The notes under the pieces were generated by a model. It was not told the DNA's origin, searched no databases, and saw only the letters and a list, made by a program, of their open reading frames with translations. The position numbers and the translations under genes were made by a program. 13,242 nucleotides of DNA, taken from assembly GCA_004554455.1 (NCBI GenBank), contig SFMG01000035.1, forward strand, positions 1 through 13,242. The letters run 5' to 3'. The first letter of the stretch is position 1, and the number at the start of each line of letters is the position of its first letter. Positions 6,590-13,150 of this stretch are shown here, piece after piece. Source of the stretch: Bacteroidales bacterium. GTDB taxonomy: Bacteria > Bacteroidota > Bacteroidia > Bacteroidales > UBA932.

Positions 6590-8044
6590 TCCCCGTCCGC
6601 TTACCTTCTTCCCGGAGACCTTAAGAATCACAGGCAGGCGGCTCAGGTCGAAGCTGTCCATCAGTTGCTGATGGGCTCCTTCATCCCATTCCTCCATTCG
6701 CTTGAGGTCTATGCAGAAAATCTTCACTCCCTTCATTCCTGCCGCCCTTTTCATCTCCTCGATGCAGTTGGAACAAGTCGGGTGATAAAGAATGAGTATA
6801 TCCGTCCCCGAAGGCAGACGGTCCAGGCTCGCAGTCCTCTCGGCGCGGAAACGTCCGTTGCGCAACACCTTTCCCCTTACCCTTACTGCAGGCAGCTCCG
6901 AGCCCGGGCAGGCCCTGTCGGCCAGTTCCTTCATTATCGCTGCCAAACCCAGTATCTGCAGGCTGTCGTCCGCAGTCTTCCAGACGTCAGGCCTTCCGTA
7001 TATATATTTATCTACGAAAGGGGATACCGCATCCCTGCAGGCCGGGTCCCCGCATACGTTCAGGTAGTGCAGCAGGTCGCCGCTCATCTGCTTGAAAAGC
7101 AGGGTGTCGCCTGCCTCCGCCAGTGTCCGCAAAGCTATATGGTCCGCCGCAGCGGCTATGTTTCCCGCGTCCAGTCTGCCGTTCTCTTCGATATATGAAG
7201 CGAAAAGCTGCTCATAAAAGCGCATGCTCTCTTCAGAACCGTATTCCATCACAACGGGTGCGAACATCTCCTCAAGCATTTTGTCCAGCGCGAAGCTGTC
7301 CAGCCCGCGTCCCACTATCGTACCCTCCGCATCCGCAAGGAAGAGCCTCGGCGTATGCAGCACCCCGTAGAGCATCTGCCAGTCCTTCTCATCGTCCGGG
7401 CTCCAAAGCTGATGCACCTCCGTTGTCGCCACATTGAGTTTCAGCACCCCGTTGCAGACCTCTTCCCAGGCCGCCCTGTCGCCGTCGGTGCATATCGCGT
7501 AGAAATCGAGATCCGCGTCCCTGTTCTCCAGCACGCTGCGAAGCATGGCGCTCTCCACCTTGCACTTGGCGCAGTTGACTGAGTAGAAATATATTACCGA
7601 CGCTTTCCCTCCCGTTGCCGGGTCTATGCGTTGCGGCTGCCCGGAGCCGTCGAAGGCCGTGAACGCAGGCGCCTTGCAGCCTATGAGCGAATGGCGGTTG
7701 AAGTCGCAGAATATGCTTGCACTCAGATAGCTGAACTCGTCTGGCATCGCCACTTCGCCGCTTGCGAACCATCTGTCGAATATATATATGGCTACGCTCT
7801 CGCTGCCCATAAGCTTGGACTTGCGAAAGCGGTCATATAGCCAGAGGGCGGTCTGCTGTCTGCGGGACGCGTCTTTGCAGCTGCCTATGAGAAAGTCGCA
7901 TTCGCCGAACCTCACTTCGTCGGAAGCCGTTTCGAAGGCCTTGCAATACTCTTCAAGCAGGCCCTTGTCTATGCTCAGACTGTCCTGTGCCCTGAGACAC
8001 AGGCAGCAGAGGAGGCAGGCCAGCGCCGATGCCATCTTTCTCAT
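6584..8044 (-). CDS. Secreted protein with two thioredoxin-like domains
   Basis: 486 residues. A signal peptide (about 1-20, MRK head, hydrophobic core, ending LRAQ) points to export, probably to the periplasm. Residues 122-262 form a thioredoxin-like domain with strand ASVIYFYSVNCAKCK (C158-A-K-C161) and probable cis-Pro232 in HTPRLFL. Residues 265-380 are helical and not recognisable. Residues 384-480 form a second thioredoxin-like unit with LILYHPTCSNCIEE (C424-S-N-C427) and a probable cis-Pro471 in RLPVILK. Such multi-domain thiol proteins of the TlpA/ResA style are common in Bacteroidota, but the partner is unknown; it could reduce or rearrange disulfides in the envelope. The start chosen is ATG at 8044, eight bases after the lon stop, rather than an overlapping TTG at 8056, because it gives a standard signal peptide. 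It is probably co-transcribed with lon. Confidence 0.82.
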   Translation of the reverse strand: MRKMASALACLLCCLCLRAQDSLSIDKGLLEEYCKAFETASDEVRFGECDFLIGSCKDASRRQQTALWLYDRFRKSKLMGSESVAIYIFDRWFASGEVAMPDEFSYLSASIFCDFNRHSLIGCKAPAFTAFDGSGQPQRIDPATGGKASVIYFYSVNCAKCKVESAMLRSVLENRDADLDFYAICTDGDRAAWEEVCNGVLKLNVATTEVHQLWSPDDEKDWQMLYGVLHTPRLFLADAEGTIVGRGLDSFALDKMLEEMFAPVVMEYGSEESMRFYEQLFASYIEENGRLDAGNIAAAADHIALRTLAEAGDTLLFKQMSGDLLHYLNVCGDPACRDAVSPFVDKYIYGRPDVWKTADDSLQILGLAAIMKELADRACPGSELPAVRVRGKVLRNGRFRAERTASLDRLPSGTDILILYHPTCSNCIEEMKRAAGMKGVKIFCIDLKRMEEWDEGAHQQLMDSFDLSRLPVILKVSGKKVSGRGL

Positions 8045-8052
8045 AGCGTCTG

Positions 8053-10461
8053 TCAATAATTGAATACGTAATCCACAACGTCCTCTATGGTCTTGACATA
8101 GTGGAATTCAAGACCTTCCACATATTTGGCCTGAATATCCTCCACGTCCTTGCGATTATCCTCGCATATCACGATGGTGGACACTCCGGAGCGTTTGGCG
8201 GCGAGTATCTTCTCCTTGATTCCGCCTACGGGCAGTACCTTGCCCCTGAGGGTGATTTCGCCTGTCATAGCCACTCCGCTGCGTATCGCCTTGCCCCTGA
8301 AGGCTGATATGATGGAACTGACCATAGTGACTCCTGCCGAAGGGCCGTCCTTAGGCGTCGCTCCCTCGGGTACGTGTATGTGCACGTCCTTGGCTGCGAA
8401 CTCCTCGTAGCTGAGTCCTGTCATCTCAAAGTGCGACTTGATATACTGGTAGGCAATGGTCGCGGATTCTTTCATCACGTCGCCCAGGTTGCCCGTCATG
8501 GTGAGCACGCCCTTGCCCGGGCTGACCGAACTTTCGACAAAAAGTATCTCTCCTCCCATTTCGGTCCATGCCAGGCCGGTTACGACACCGGGACCTTCGT
8601 TGCCTTTCTGCCTGTCGTGGAAAGCCACCGGCAGCCCGAGGTATTCCTTCAGCATATCCGGCTTTATGCTCACGCTGCGCTTTTCGCCCGTGGCAATCTT
8701 GCGGGCCGTCACGCGGGCCACCTTGGCAATCTGCTTCTCCAGACCCCTGACACCCGACTCGTGGGTATATTCATCTATTATCGCGCGTATGGCGGCAGGG
8801 CTGTAGCGGAGCTGCCTGCGGTTCAGACCGTGTTCTTCAAGCTGTTTCGGCACCAGGTACTTCGCAGCGATCTGTTCCTTCTCTTCGGCGAGGTAGCCGC
8901 TGACGTTTATCATCTCCATCCTGTCCTTCAGGGCAGGCTGTATGCTGGAGATGTTGTTGGCCGTGGTTATGAACAGCACCTTGGACAGGTCGTAGTCTAT
9001 GTCGAGGTAGTTGTCGTGGAAGGCCGTATTCTGCTCCGGATCGAGGGCCTCGAGCAGGGCGGATGATGGGTCGCCCTTGAAATCGCTGGAAATCTTGTCG
9101 ATCTCGTCGAGAACTATCACCGGATTGGAACTGCCTGCGCGGTTGATTCCGTTGAGTATCCTGCCCGGCAGGGCCCCGATGTAGGTCTTGCGGTGACCTC
9201 GTATCTCGGACTCGTCATGGGTGCCTCCCAGGGCGATGCGCACATATTTCCTTCCCAGAGCCCTGGCAATGGACTTGCCGAGACTGGTCTTGCCCACTCC
9301 CGGAGGGCCGTAGAGACAGAGTATGGGGGATTTCATATCGCCCTTGAGCTTGAGCACGGCCAGGTATTCTATGATTCTGTCCTTCACCTTATCCAGCCCG
9401 TAGTGGTCCTCGTCGAGCACCTTCTGGGCGTGCTTGAGGTCCAAGTTGTCCTCGGTGATGTAACCCCAGGGCAGGTCGAGCATAAACTCCAGGTAATTGT
9501 ACTGTATGCTGTAGTCCGGGGAAGACGGGTTGTAGCGCTCAAGCTTGGACAGTTCCTTATCGAAAATCTTCTGGACCTCCGGGGACCAGATTTTCTCTTC
9601 AGCTCTCTTGCGCAGACGGTCGAACTCCTCCACGTCGTCCATTCCGAGCTCCTCCTGAATGGTTTTGAGCTGGTTGTTGAGGTAATACTCCCTCTGCTGC
9701 TGGTCTATCTCGCTCTTTACCTTGGCGTTGATGTCCTGCTTGATCTTCATCAGTTCCAGCTGGTTGTCCAGCTGTTTGAGCAGGGCCATTGCCCTTCGCA
9801 GTATGTCGTCCTCGGAGAGCAGCGCAATCTTCTCGGCATAGTTCTCCGTCTCCACCGTGGTCGCGATGAAGTTGGTGAGGAACTCGAGGTCATCGATGCT
9901 GCGTATGGCATTCACCGTCTCCTTTGGGATGAAGCCTCCCATTTTCATCAGGGATGCAGTCCTGTCTTTGATGGCGTCTGCAATCACCTTCGCCTCGCGG
10001 CTGTCATTGTCTGCCGTAATGTCAGTCCTGTATGACACCCTGCCATACATATAAGGCTCGTAGTCGAGTATCTCGTCGAGGTGGAAGCGCCTCAGGCCCT
10101 GCATTATCGCGGTGATGGTTCCGTCCGGCATCTCGAGGGTTTTCATCACCCTTGCCACGGTGCCGTAAGGATACATATCTTCAATATGCGGGTCCTCGAC
10201 GCTGAGGTCGTTCTGCGGCACGGTGCCTACGAACATATTGTGCTTTTCCGCGTCTGAGATGAGCCTGATGGACTTTTCGCGTCCTATTGTTATAGGATAG
10301 ATGCTCCCCGGGAAGAGCACGGCATTCCTGAGTGCCAGTATGGGGAGGTTGTCCGGAAGGTCTTTCTCATCCACTTTCGGCAACCCCTCTCCCTGCATGA
10401 CCGGGATGATGTTGACCTCCGCTCCCTGGGGAGGCAAGAACAGTTTGTCTGTATCTGTCAT
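8053..10461 (-). CDS. lon: ATP-dependent protease Lon
   Basis: 802 residues, full length for LonA. Lon unfolds and degrades misfolded and some regulatory proteins in the cytoplasm. Domains: N-terminal substrate-binding LON domain (about 38-235, starting LPILALRNAVLFPGS), a coiled-coil linker (about 240-315, QQQREYYLNNQLKTIQEELG), the AAA+ module with Walker A GPPGVGKT (385-392) and Walker B VIVLDEID (448-455), sensor region ITTANN (498-503), then the protease domain (about 600-802) with catalytic Ser708 in PKDGPSAG and Lys751 in GGIKEK, 43 residues apart as in the E. coli enzyme. The start at 10461 has a 33-base leader from a TAnnTTTG box; an AAAGGAG at 10484-10478 sits 16 bases upstream, too far to act as a normal Shine-Dalgarno. 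Divergent from HU, and followed by a secreted thioredoxin-domain gene. Confidence 0.98.
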   Translation of the reverse strand: MTDTDKLFLPPQGAEVNIIPVMQGEGLPKVDEKDLPDNLPILALRNAVLFPGSIYPITIGREKSIRLISDAEKHNMFVGTVPQNDLSVEDPHIEDMYPYGTVARVMKTLEMPDGTITAIMQGLRRFHLDEILDYEPYMYGRVSYRTDITADNDSREAKVIADAIKDRTASLMKMGGFIPKETVNAIRSIDDLEFLTNFIATTVETENYAEKIALLSEDDILRRAMALLKQLDNQLELMKIKQDINAKVKSEIDQQQREYYLNNQLKTIQEELGMDDVEEFDRLRKRAEEKIWSPEVQKIFDKELSKLERYNPSSPDYSIQYNYLEFMLDLPWGYITEDNLDLKHAQKVLDEDHYGLDKVKDRIIEYLAVLKLKGDMKSPILCLYGPPGVGKTSLGKSIARALGRKYVRIALGGTHDESEIRGHRKTYIGALPGRILNGINRAGSSNPVIVLDEIDKISSDFKGDPSSALLEALDPEQNTAFHDNYLDIDYDLSKVLFITTANNISSIQPALKDRMEMINVSGYLAEEKEQIAAKYLVPKQLEEHGLNRRQLRYSPAAIRAIIDEYTHESGVRGLEKQIAKVARVTARKIATGEKRSVSIKPDMLKEYLGLPVAFHDRQKGNEGPGVVTGLAWTEMGGEILFVESSVSPGKGVLTMTGNLGDVMKESATIAYQYIKSHFEMTGLSYEEFAAKDVHIHVPEGATPKDGPSAGVTMVSSIISAFRGKAIRSGVAMTGEITLRGKVLPVGGIKEKILAAKRSGVSTIVICEDNRKDVEDIQAKYVEGLEFHYVKTIEDVVDYVFNY

Positions 10462-10494
10462 ATCGTATTTATTCTAACTCCTTTATCTATACTG

Positions 10495-10502
10495 CAAATA
10501 TA
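10495..10502 (-). promoter_or_regulatory. -7 box of lon promoter
   Basis: On the minus strand TATATTTG matches TAnnTTTG exactly and lies 33 bases before the lon ATG. I see no TTG element at the expected distance upstream, so the promoter may be weak or need an activator. No CIRCE-like or other heat-shock operator was recognised nearby. Confidence 0.55.
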
Positions 10503-10523
10503 GGGCGAAATTTCATTGATTTT

Positions 10524-10554
10524 TTTGCATATTGAAAAAATAGCCGTAATTTTG
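10524..10554 (+). promoter_or_regulatory. HU promoter, -33 and -7 elements
   Basis: TTTG at 10524-10527 and TAATTTTG at 10547-10554 are separated by 19 bases, a near-perfect match to the Bacteroidota housekeeping promoter. It leaves a leader of about 35 bases before the HU ATG, consistent with strong constitutive expression of a nucleoid protein. Confidence 0.75.
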
Positions 10555-10595
10555 CAAGGTTGTATCGACTGACAGAAACATAAAAATTAACGAAT

Positions 10596-10877
10596 ATGAC
10601 TAAAGCAGAAATCGTAAAAGCAATTGCAGACGAAAGCGGAATCGAGAAGACTCAGGTACTCGCTGTAGTCGAGGCCTTCATGGAAGTTGTAAAGAAATCC
10701 CTCGTGGCAGGCGAGCCTGTCTATCTTCGTGGTTTCGGCAGCTTCATCATCAAGCACAGGGCAGAGAAGGCAGCCAGGAACATCACCAGGAACACCACCA
10801 TCACCATACCTGAGCACAATATTCCTGCTTTCAAGCCGGCCAAGACCTTCTTCGAGGATGTTAAAGCTAGCAAATAA
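10596..10877 (+). CDS. hup: HU-family nucleoid DNA-binding protein
   Basis: 93 residues, the canonical size. HU dimers bend and compact DNA and assist replication, recombination and transcription. N-terminal helices (MTKAEIVKAIADESGIEKTQ) form the dimer body; the family core RGFGSFIIKHR at 45-55 leads into the basic beta arm (about 53-75, with RAEKAARNITRN and the intercalating proline region TITIPEHNIPAFKPAK), and the last helix is FFEDVKAS. The arm has the HU rather than the IHF pattern, but the two cannot be separated with certainty. It has its own strong promoter and is divergent from lon. Thirty bases after its stop lies a short basic peptide gene, and beyond that a terminator-like hairpin, so HU mRNA probably includes the peptide. 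Confidence 0.96.
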   Translation: MTKAEIVKAIADESGIEKTQVLAVVEAFMEVVKKSLVAGEPVYLRGFGSFIIKHRAEKAARNITRNTTITIPEHNIPAFKPAKTFFEDVKASK

Positions 10878-10907
10878 TTAAGTATAACAATATAAACACG
10901 CAAGATT

Positions 10908-10997
10908 ATGCCAAACGGAAAGAAGCACAAGAGGCATAAAATGGCAACCCACAAGCGCAAGAAGAGACTGCGCAAGAATAGACACAAGAAGAAATAA
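10908..10997 (+). CDS. 29-residue Lys/Arg-rich peptide, possible ribosomal protein
   Basis: ATG at 10908 opens a 29-codon frame ending at TAA 10995-10997. Of the 29 residues, 20 are Lys, Arg or His; it begins MPNGKKHKRHKMATH and ends in RKNRHKKK. There is no hydrophobic stretch. Its place between HU and rng, 30 bases after HU, and its composition agree with my memory of a very short conserved gene in many Bacteroidota, usually missed by gene callers. The composition resembles tiny rRNA-binding ribosomal proteins; it may correspond to bL38 reported from Flavobacterium ribosomes, but that name is from memory and unverified. Met12 is an alternative start. The frame ends 40 bases before a terminator-like hairpin. 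Confidence 0.75.
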   Translation: MPNGKKHKRHKMATHKRKKRLRKNRHKKK

Positions 10998-11018
10998 TCT
11001 TGCAGTGTCTGCCATTTT

Positions 11019-11032
11019 TTAGCAGCTGCTAA
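11019..11032. repeat. 14-bp perfect palindrome in rng leader
   Basis: TTAGCAGCTGCTAA is its own reverse complement and lies between the basic-peptide stop and the terminator-like hairpin. As RNA it would form only a five-pair stem with a four-base loop; as DNA it could be the target of a dimeric regulator. Function unknown. Confidence 0.5.
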
Positions 11033-11036
11033 TTGA

Positions 11037-11070
11037 AAGGCTGGCCTGAACGTGGCCGGCCTTCGTTTTT
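11037..11070 (+). terminator. Intrinsic terminator or attenuator before rng
   Basis: A 10-pair stem, AAGGCTGGCC (11037-11046) with GGCCGGCCTT (11054-11063), including one G-U pair, closes a seven-base loop and is followed by CG and five T. It should end HU-peptide transcripts. The T run is short and the rng ATG is only nine bases beyond it, so partial read-through into rng is likely. Confidence 0.75.
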
Positions 11071-11079
11071 GTCAAAACC

Positions 11080-12660
11080 ATGGAATCTGAAAAAACGGAG
11101 AAATCAGAAAAGGATCTGATCGTTGACGTGAAGTCAAGCGAGGTTTCGATAGCCCTGATGGAGAATCACCGGCTCATCGAACTTGACCGTCAGTCCAGCC
11201 AGGGCCCCAGTTTCAATGTCGGGGACGTGTTCCTCGGAAAAGTCAAGAAACTGCTCCCTGCACTGAATGCCGCCTTCGTTGACATCGGGGATGAGAAAGA
11301 GGCCTTCGTGCACTATCTTGACCTCGGCCTGTATTTCAGGGCCTTTGACGAGTTTGTAAAGCGCATCAACCCCAACACGCACAACATCCACAAGGGCATC
11401 TATTCCCACATCAAGCTGGGAGAGCCGCTTGGAAAGGACGGAAAGATCGAGGATGTCCTCAGCGTGGGTCAGATGATAGCAGTACAGATTGTCAAGGAAC
11501 CGATATCGACAAAGGGCTCCAGACTGACTGCTGAGATTTCATTGGCAGGACGAAACATAGTATTGCTCCCTTTCGCAGAGAAAGTGAGCGTATCCCAGAA
11601 AATCTCTTCGAAGGAAGAGAAGAAGCGATTGGAGCTTCTTGTCAGGAACATTCTCCCGAAGAACTACGGTGCAATCATCCGCACGGCAGCGGAAGGCAAG
11701 TCGGCCTCCGTGCTCGATGCAGAGCTGATGTCCCTGGTCGAAAAGTGGGAGGAGTCCTGGAAGAAACTCGCCCGGTCCAAGACCGTGCAGTTGCTGTTTA
11801 CCGAATACAGCAAGACCACAGTTGTGCTGAGGGACCTTCTGAACGATTCCTTTACCAATATCCACGTCAATGACGAGGCGGTGTATGAGGAAATCAGAAA
11901 GTACATCTCGCTCATATCTCCGGAACAGGAGAAGATTGTCCATCTTTATGACGGCAAGGCTCCTATCTTTGACCAATTCGAGGTCACCCGGCAGATAAAG
12001 AGTTCCTTCGGCAAGGTGGTTCCCATCAAGCAGGGCGCATATCTGGTGATCGAGCACACAGAAGCCTTACACGTGGTTGACGTGAACAGCGGTACCCGCT
12101 CGAAGAACAAGGAGCAGGAGCAGAACACTTTCGATGTCAACTGTTATGCGGCTGAGGAGATAGCCCGCCAGATGAGGCTCCGTGACATGGGAGGCATTGT
12201 GATAGTGGACTTCATCGATATGGAGACCAGCGAGCACAGGAATGCACTCTACAAGTACATGCAGGAGCTTATGGAGGGGGACAGGGCAAAGCACAATGTG
12301 CTGCCTCTGACCAAGTTCGGCCTGATGCAGATCACCCGTCAGAGGGTGCGCCCGGCCACGGAGATAGAGACCCTCGAGGTCTGTCCCGTATGCCACGGCA
12401 CAGGCAAGATTTCCTCAAGCGTCGTGATTGATGACGACATCGAGCGCCACTTGGCCGATATCGTCGCCGACAGGAAGCCCGCTTCGCTTACGCTCAAGGT
12501 GAGCCCCATACTGGGATCCTATCTTACCAGGGGACTGTTCAAGTCCATTCTGTCCCGCTGGAAGAAGAAGTACAAGTGCAAGATTGCACTTGAGGAAGTC
12601 ACGGACTTCACCGTCCTGCAGAATGAATTTTATGATGAGAAAGGAGTCAGGCTCGAATAG
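11080..12660 (+). CDS. rng: Ribonuclease G/E family endoribonuclease
   Basis: 526 residues, closer to RNase G (about 490) than to RNase E, with no long C-terminal scaffold. These enzymes cut AU-rich single-stranded RNA in rRNA maturation and mRNA decay. An 11-residue charged head (MESEKTEKSEK) precedes the conserved start (DLIVDVKSSEVSIAL). An S1 RNA-binding domain follows at about 45-155, with a family-typical insertion. Metal-binding catalytic residues are Asp334 in HVVDVNSG and Asp377 in IVIVDFIDM, 43 apart as in E. coli RNase G (304 and 347). CPVCHG at 435-440 is the zinc-link motif that joins subunits. I see no promoter box of its own; expression probably depends on read-through of the hairpin at 11037-11070. 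RNase E is known to control its own mRNA through the leader, so the leader structure may matter here. Confidence 0.95.
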   Translation: MESEKTEKSEKDLIVDVKSSEVSIALMENHRLIELDRQSSQGPSFNVGDVFLGKVKKLLPALNAAFVDIGDEKEAFVHYLDLGLYFRAFDEFVKRINPNTHNIHKGIYSHIKLGEPLGKDGKIEDVLSVGQMIAVQIVKEPISTKGSRLTAEISLAGRNIVLLPFAEKVSVSQKISSKEEKKRLELLVRNILPKNYGAIIRTAAEGKSASVLDAELMSLVEKWEESWKKLARSKTVQLLFTEYSKTTVVLRDLLNDSFTNIHVNDEAVYEEIRKYISLISPEQEKIVHLYDGKAPIFDQFEVTRQIKSSFGKVVPIKQGAYLVIEHTEALHVVDVNSGTRSKNKEQEQNTFDVNCYAAEEIARQMRLRDMGGIVIVDFIDMETSEHRNALYKYMQELMEGDRAKHNVLPLTKFGLMQITRQRVRPATEIETLEVCPVCHGTGKISSSVVIDDDIERHLADIVADRKPASLTLKVSPILGSYLTRGLFKSILSRWKKKYKCKIALEEVTDFTVLQNEFYDEKGVRLE

Positions 12661-12674
12661 CCTGACTTTTTTTT
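12645..12674 (+). terminator. rng terminator overlapping its stop codon
   Basis: GTCAGGCT (12646-12653) and AGCCTGAC (12659-12666) form a perfect eight-pair stem with loop CGAAT, extended by an A-T pair, and followed by eight T. The TAG stop (12658-12660) sits at the loop-stem junction, so the last codons of rng are part of the hairpin. Confidence 0.9.
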
Positions 12675-12690
12675 GTCGCCTGTCTGCGGA

Positions 12691-12762
12691 TTTGAACTGT
12701 CTCCGCGTCCGAGTCTGCCTGCGGGGTTTGAGCTGTCTCCGCGGCCGAGTCTGCCTGCGGGC
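12691..12762. repeat. 36-bp tandem repeat, two copies
   Basis: Two adjacent 36-bp units begin at 12691 and 12727, each opening TTTGA(A/G)CTGTCTCCGCG and containing CCGAGTCTGCCTGCGGG; they differ at only a few bases. A degenerate part-copy precedes them at about 12675-12690. In one forward frame the unit reads as the 12 residues FELSPRPSLPAG, repeated exactly; whether this is meaningful is doubtful. Confidence 0.9.
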
Positions 12763-12868
12763 AGGGACTTCGGACCGGTGCGCACCTGCGGTGCTTTCCC
12801 TCCCACCCGCGGCGGGCCCCTCCCGTTCACGAAGCCACGGGCGGCTACGCCGTCCGAAGTCCCTGCCC
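12759..12868. repeat. 17-bp perfect inverted repeat around a GC-rich core
   Basis: GGGCAGGGACTTCGGAC at 12759-12775 is exactly complementary to 12852-12868. The 76-bp interior is very GC-rich and contains smaller dyads: GGTGCGCACC (12777-12786), GCACC-TGC-GGTGC (12782-12794) and CCCGC-G-GCGGG (12806-12816). The left arm overlaps the end of the second 36-bp unit. The whole could be a structured RNA, a cruciform, or a small transposable or REP-like element; no target-site duplication was recognised. Confidence 0.85.
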
Positions 12869-12917
12869 ATCCGGCATTCCCCGGCCGCGACACAATGCTT
12901 CACCCCTTGGGCTGGAG

Positions 12918-13150
12918 GGATTGCCTTGTTTTGACCTTTTGGCTGCATCGATTCGCAAGTCTGGGCTTGAAATCGAGAATCGATGCACGGATTGCCCTTG
13001 TTTTGACCTCTTTGCTGCATCGATTCGCAAGTCTGGGCCTGAAATCAAGAATCGATGCACGGATTGCCCTTGTTTTGACCTCTTTGCTGCATCGATTCGC
13101 AAGTCTGGGCCTGAAATCGGGAATCGATGCAAGGATTGCCCTTGTTTGTA
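12918..13150. repeat. 72-bp tandem repeat array with internal hairpins
   Basis: Units begin at 12918 (71 bp, one base shorter), 12989 and 13061 (72 bp each), with a stub from 13133. Every unit contains TGCATCGATTC, a 22-base loop starting GCAAGTCTGGGC, then GAATCGATGCA: arms at 12944-12954/12977-12987, 13016-13026/13049-13059 and 13088-13098/13121-13131. A 28-base spacer (CGGATTGCCC, TTGTTTTGACC, then CTCTTTGC) joins the hairpins. Arms are identical in all copies; the loop differs at its 13th base and last two bases. No cas genes, recombinase or known origin motifs are nearby. Confidence 0.92.

Noticed and set aside
7780..7792. Short TA-rich runs inside coding regions (also near 1921, 2530 and 7009)
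   Set aside because: They encode frequent Ile-Tyr codons (ATA, TAT) and sit inside genes; no sign of repeat expansion.
9193..10035. 280-codon plus-strand ORF opposite lon
   Set aside because: Antisense shadow of the lon coding sequence.
10478..10484. AAAGGAG as Shine-Dalgarno for lon
   Set aside because: It is 16 bases from the ATG, too far, and Bacteroidota seldom rely on this sequence.
12415..13020. Long minus-strand ORF of 201 codons over the rng 3' end and the repeats
   Set aside because: Over a third of it is antisense to rng, and the rest is repeat sequence with low-complexity Arg-rich translation; no start signal or domain.
12918..13150. CRISPR array
   Set aside because: The whole 72-bp unit is repeated, so there are no unique spacers, and no cas genes are present.
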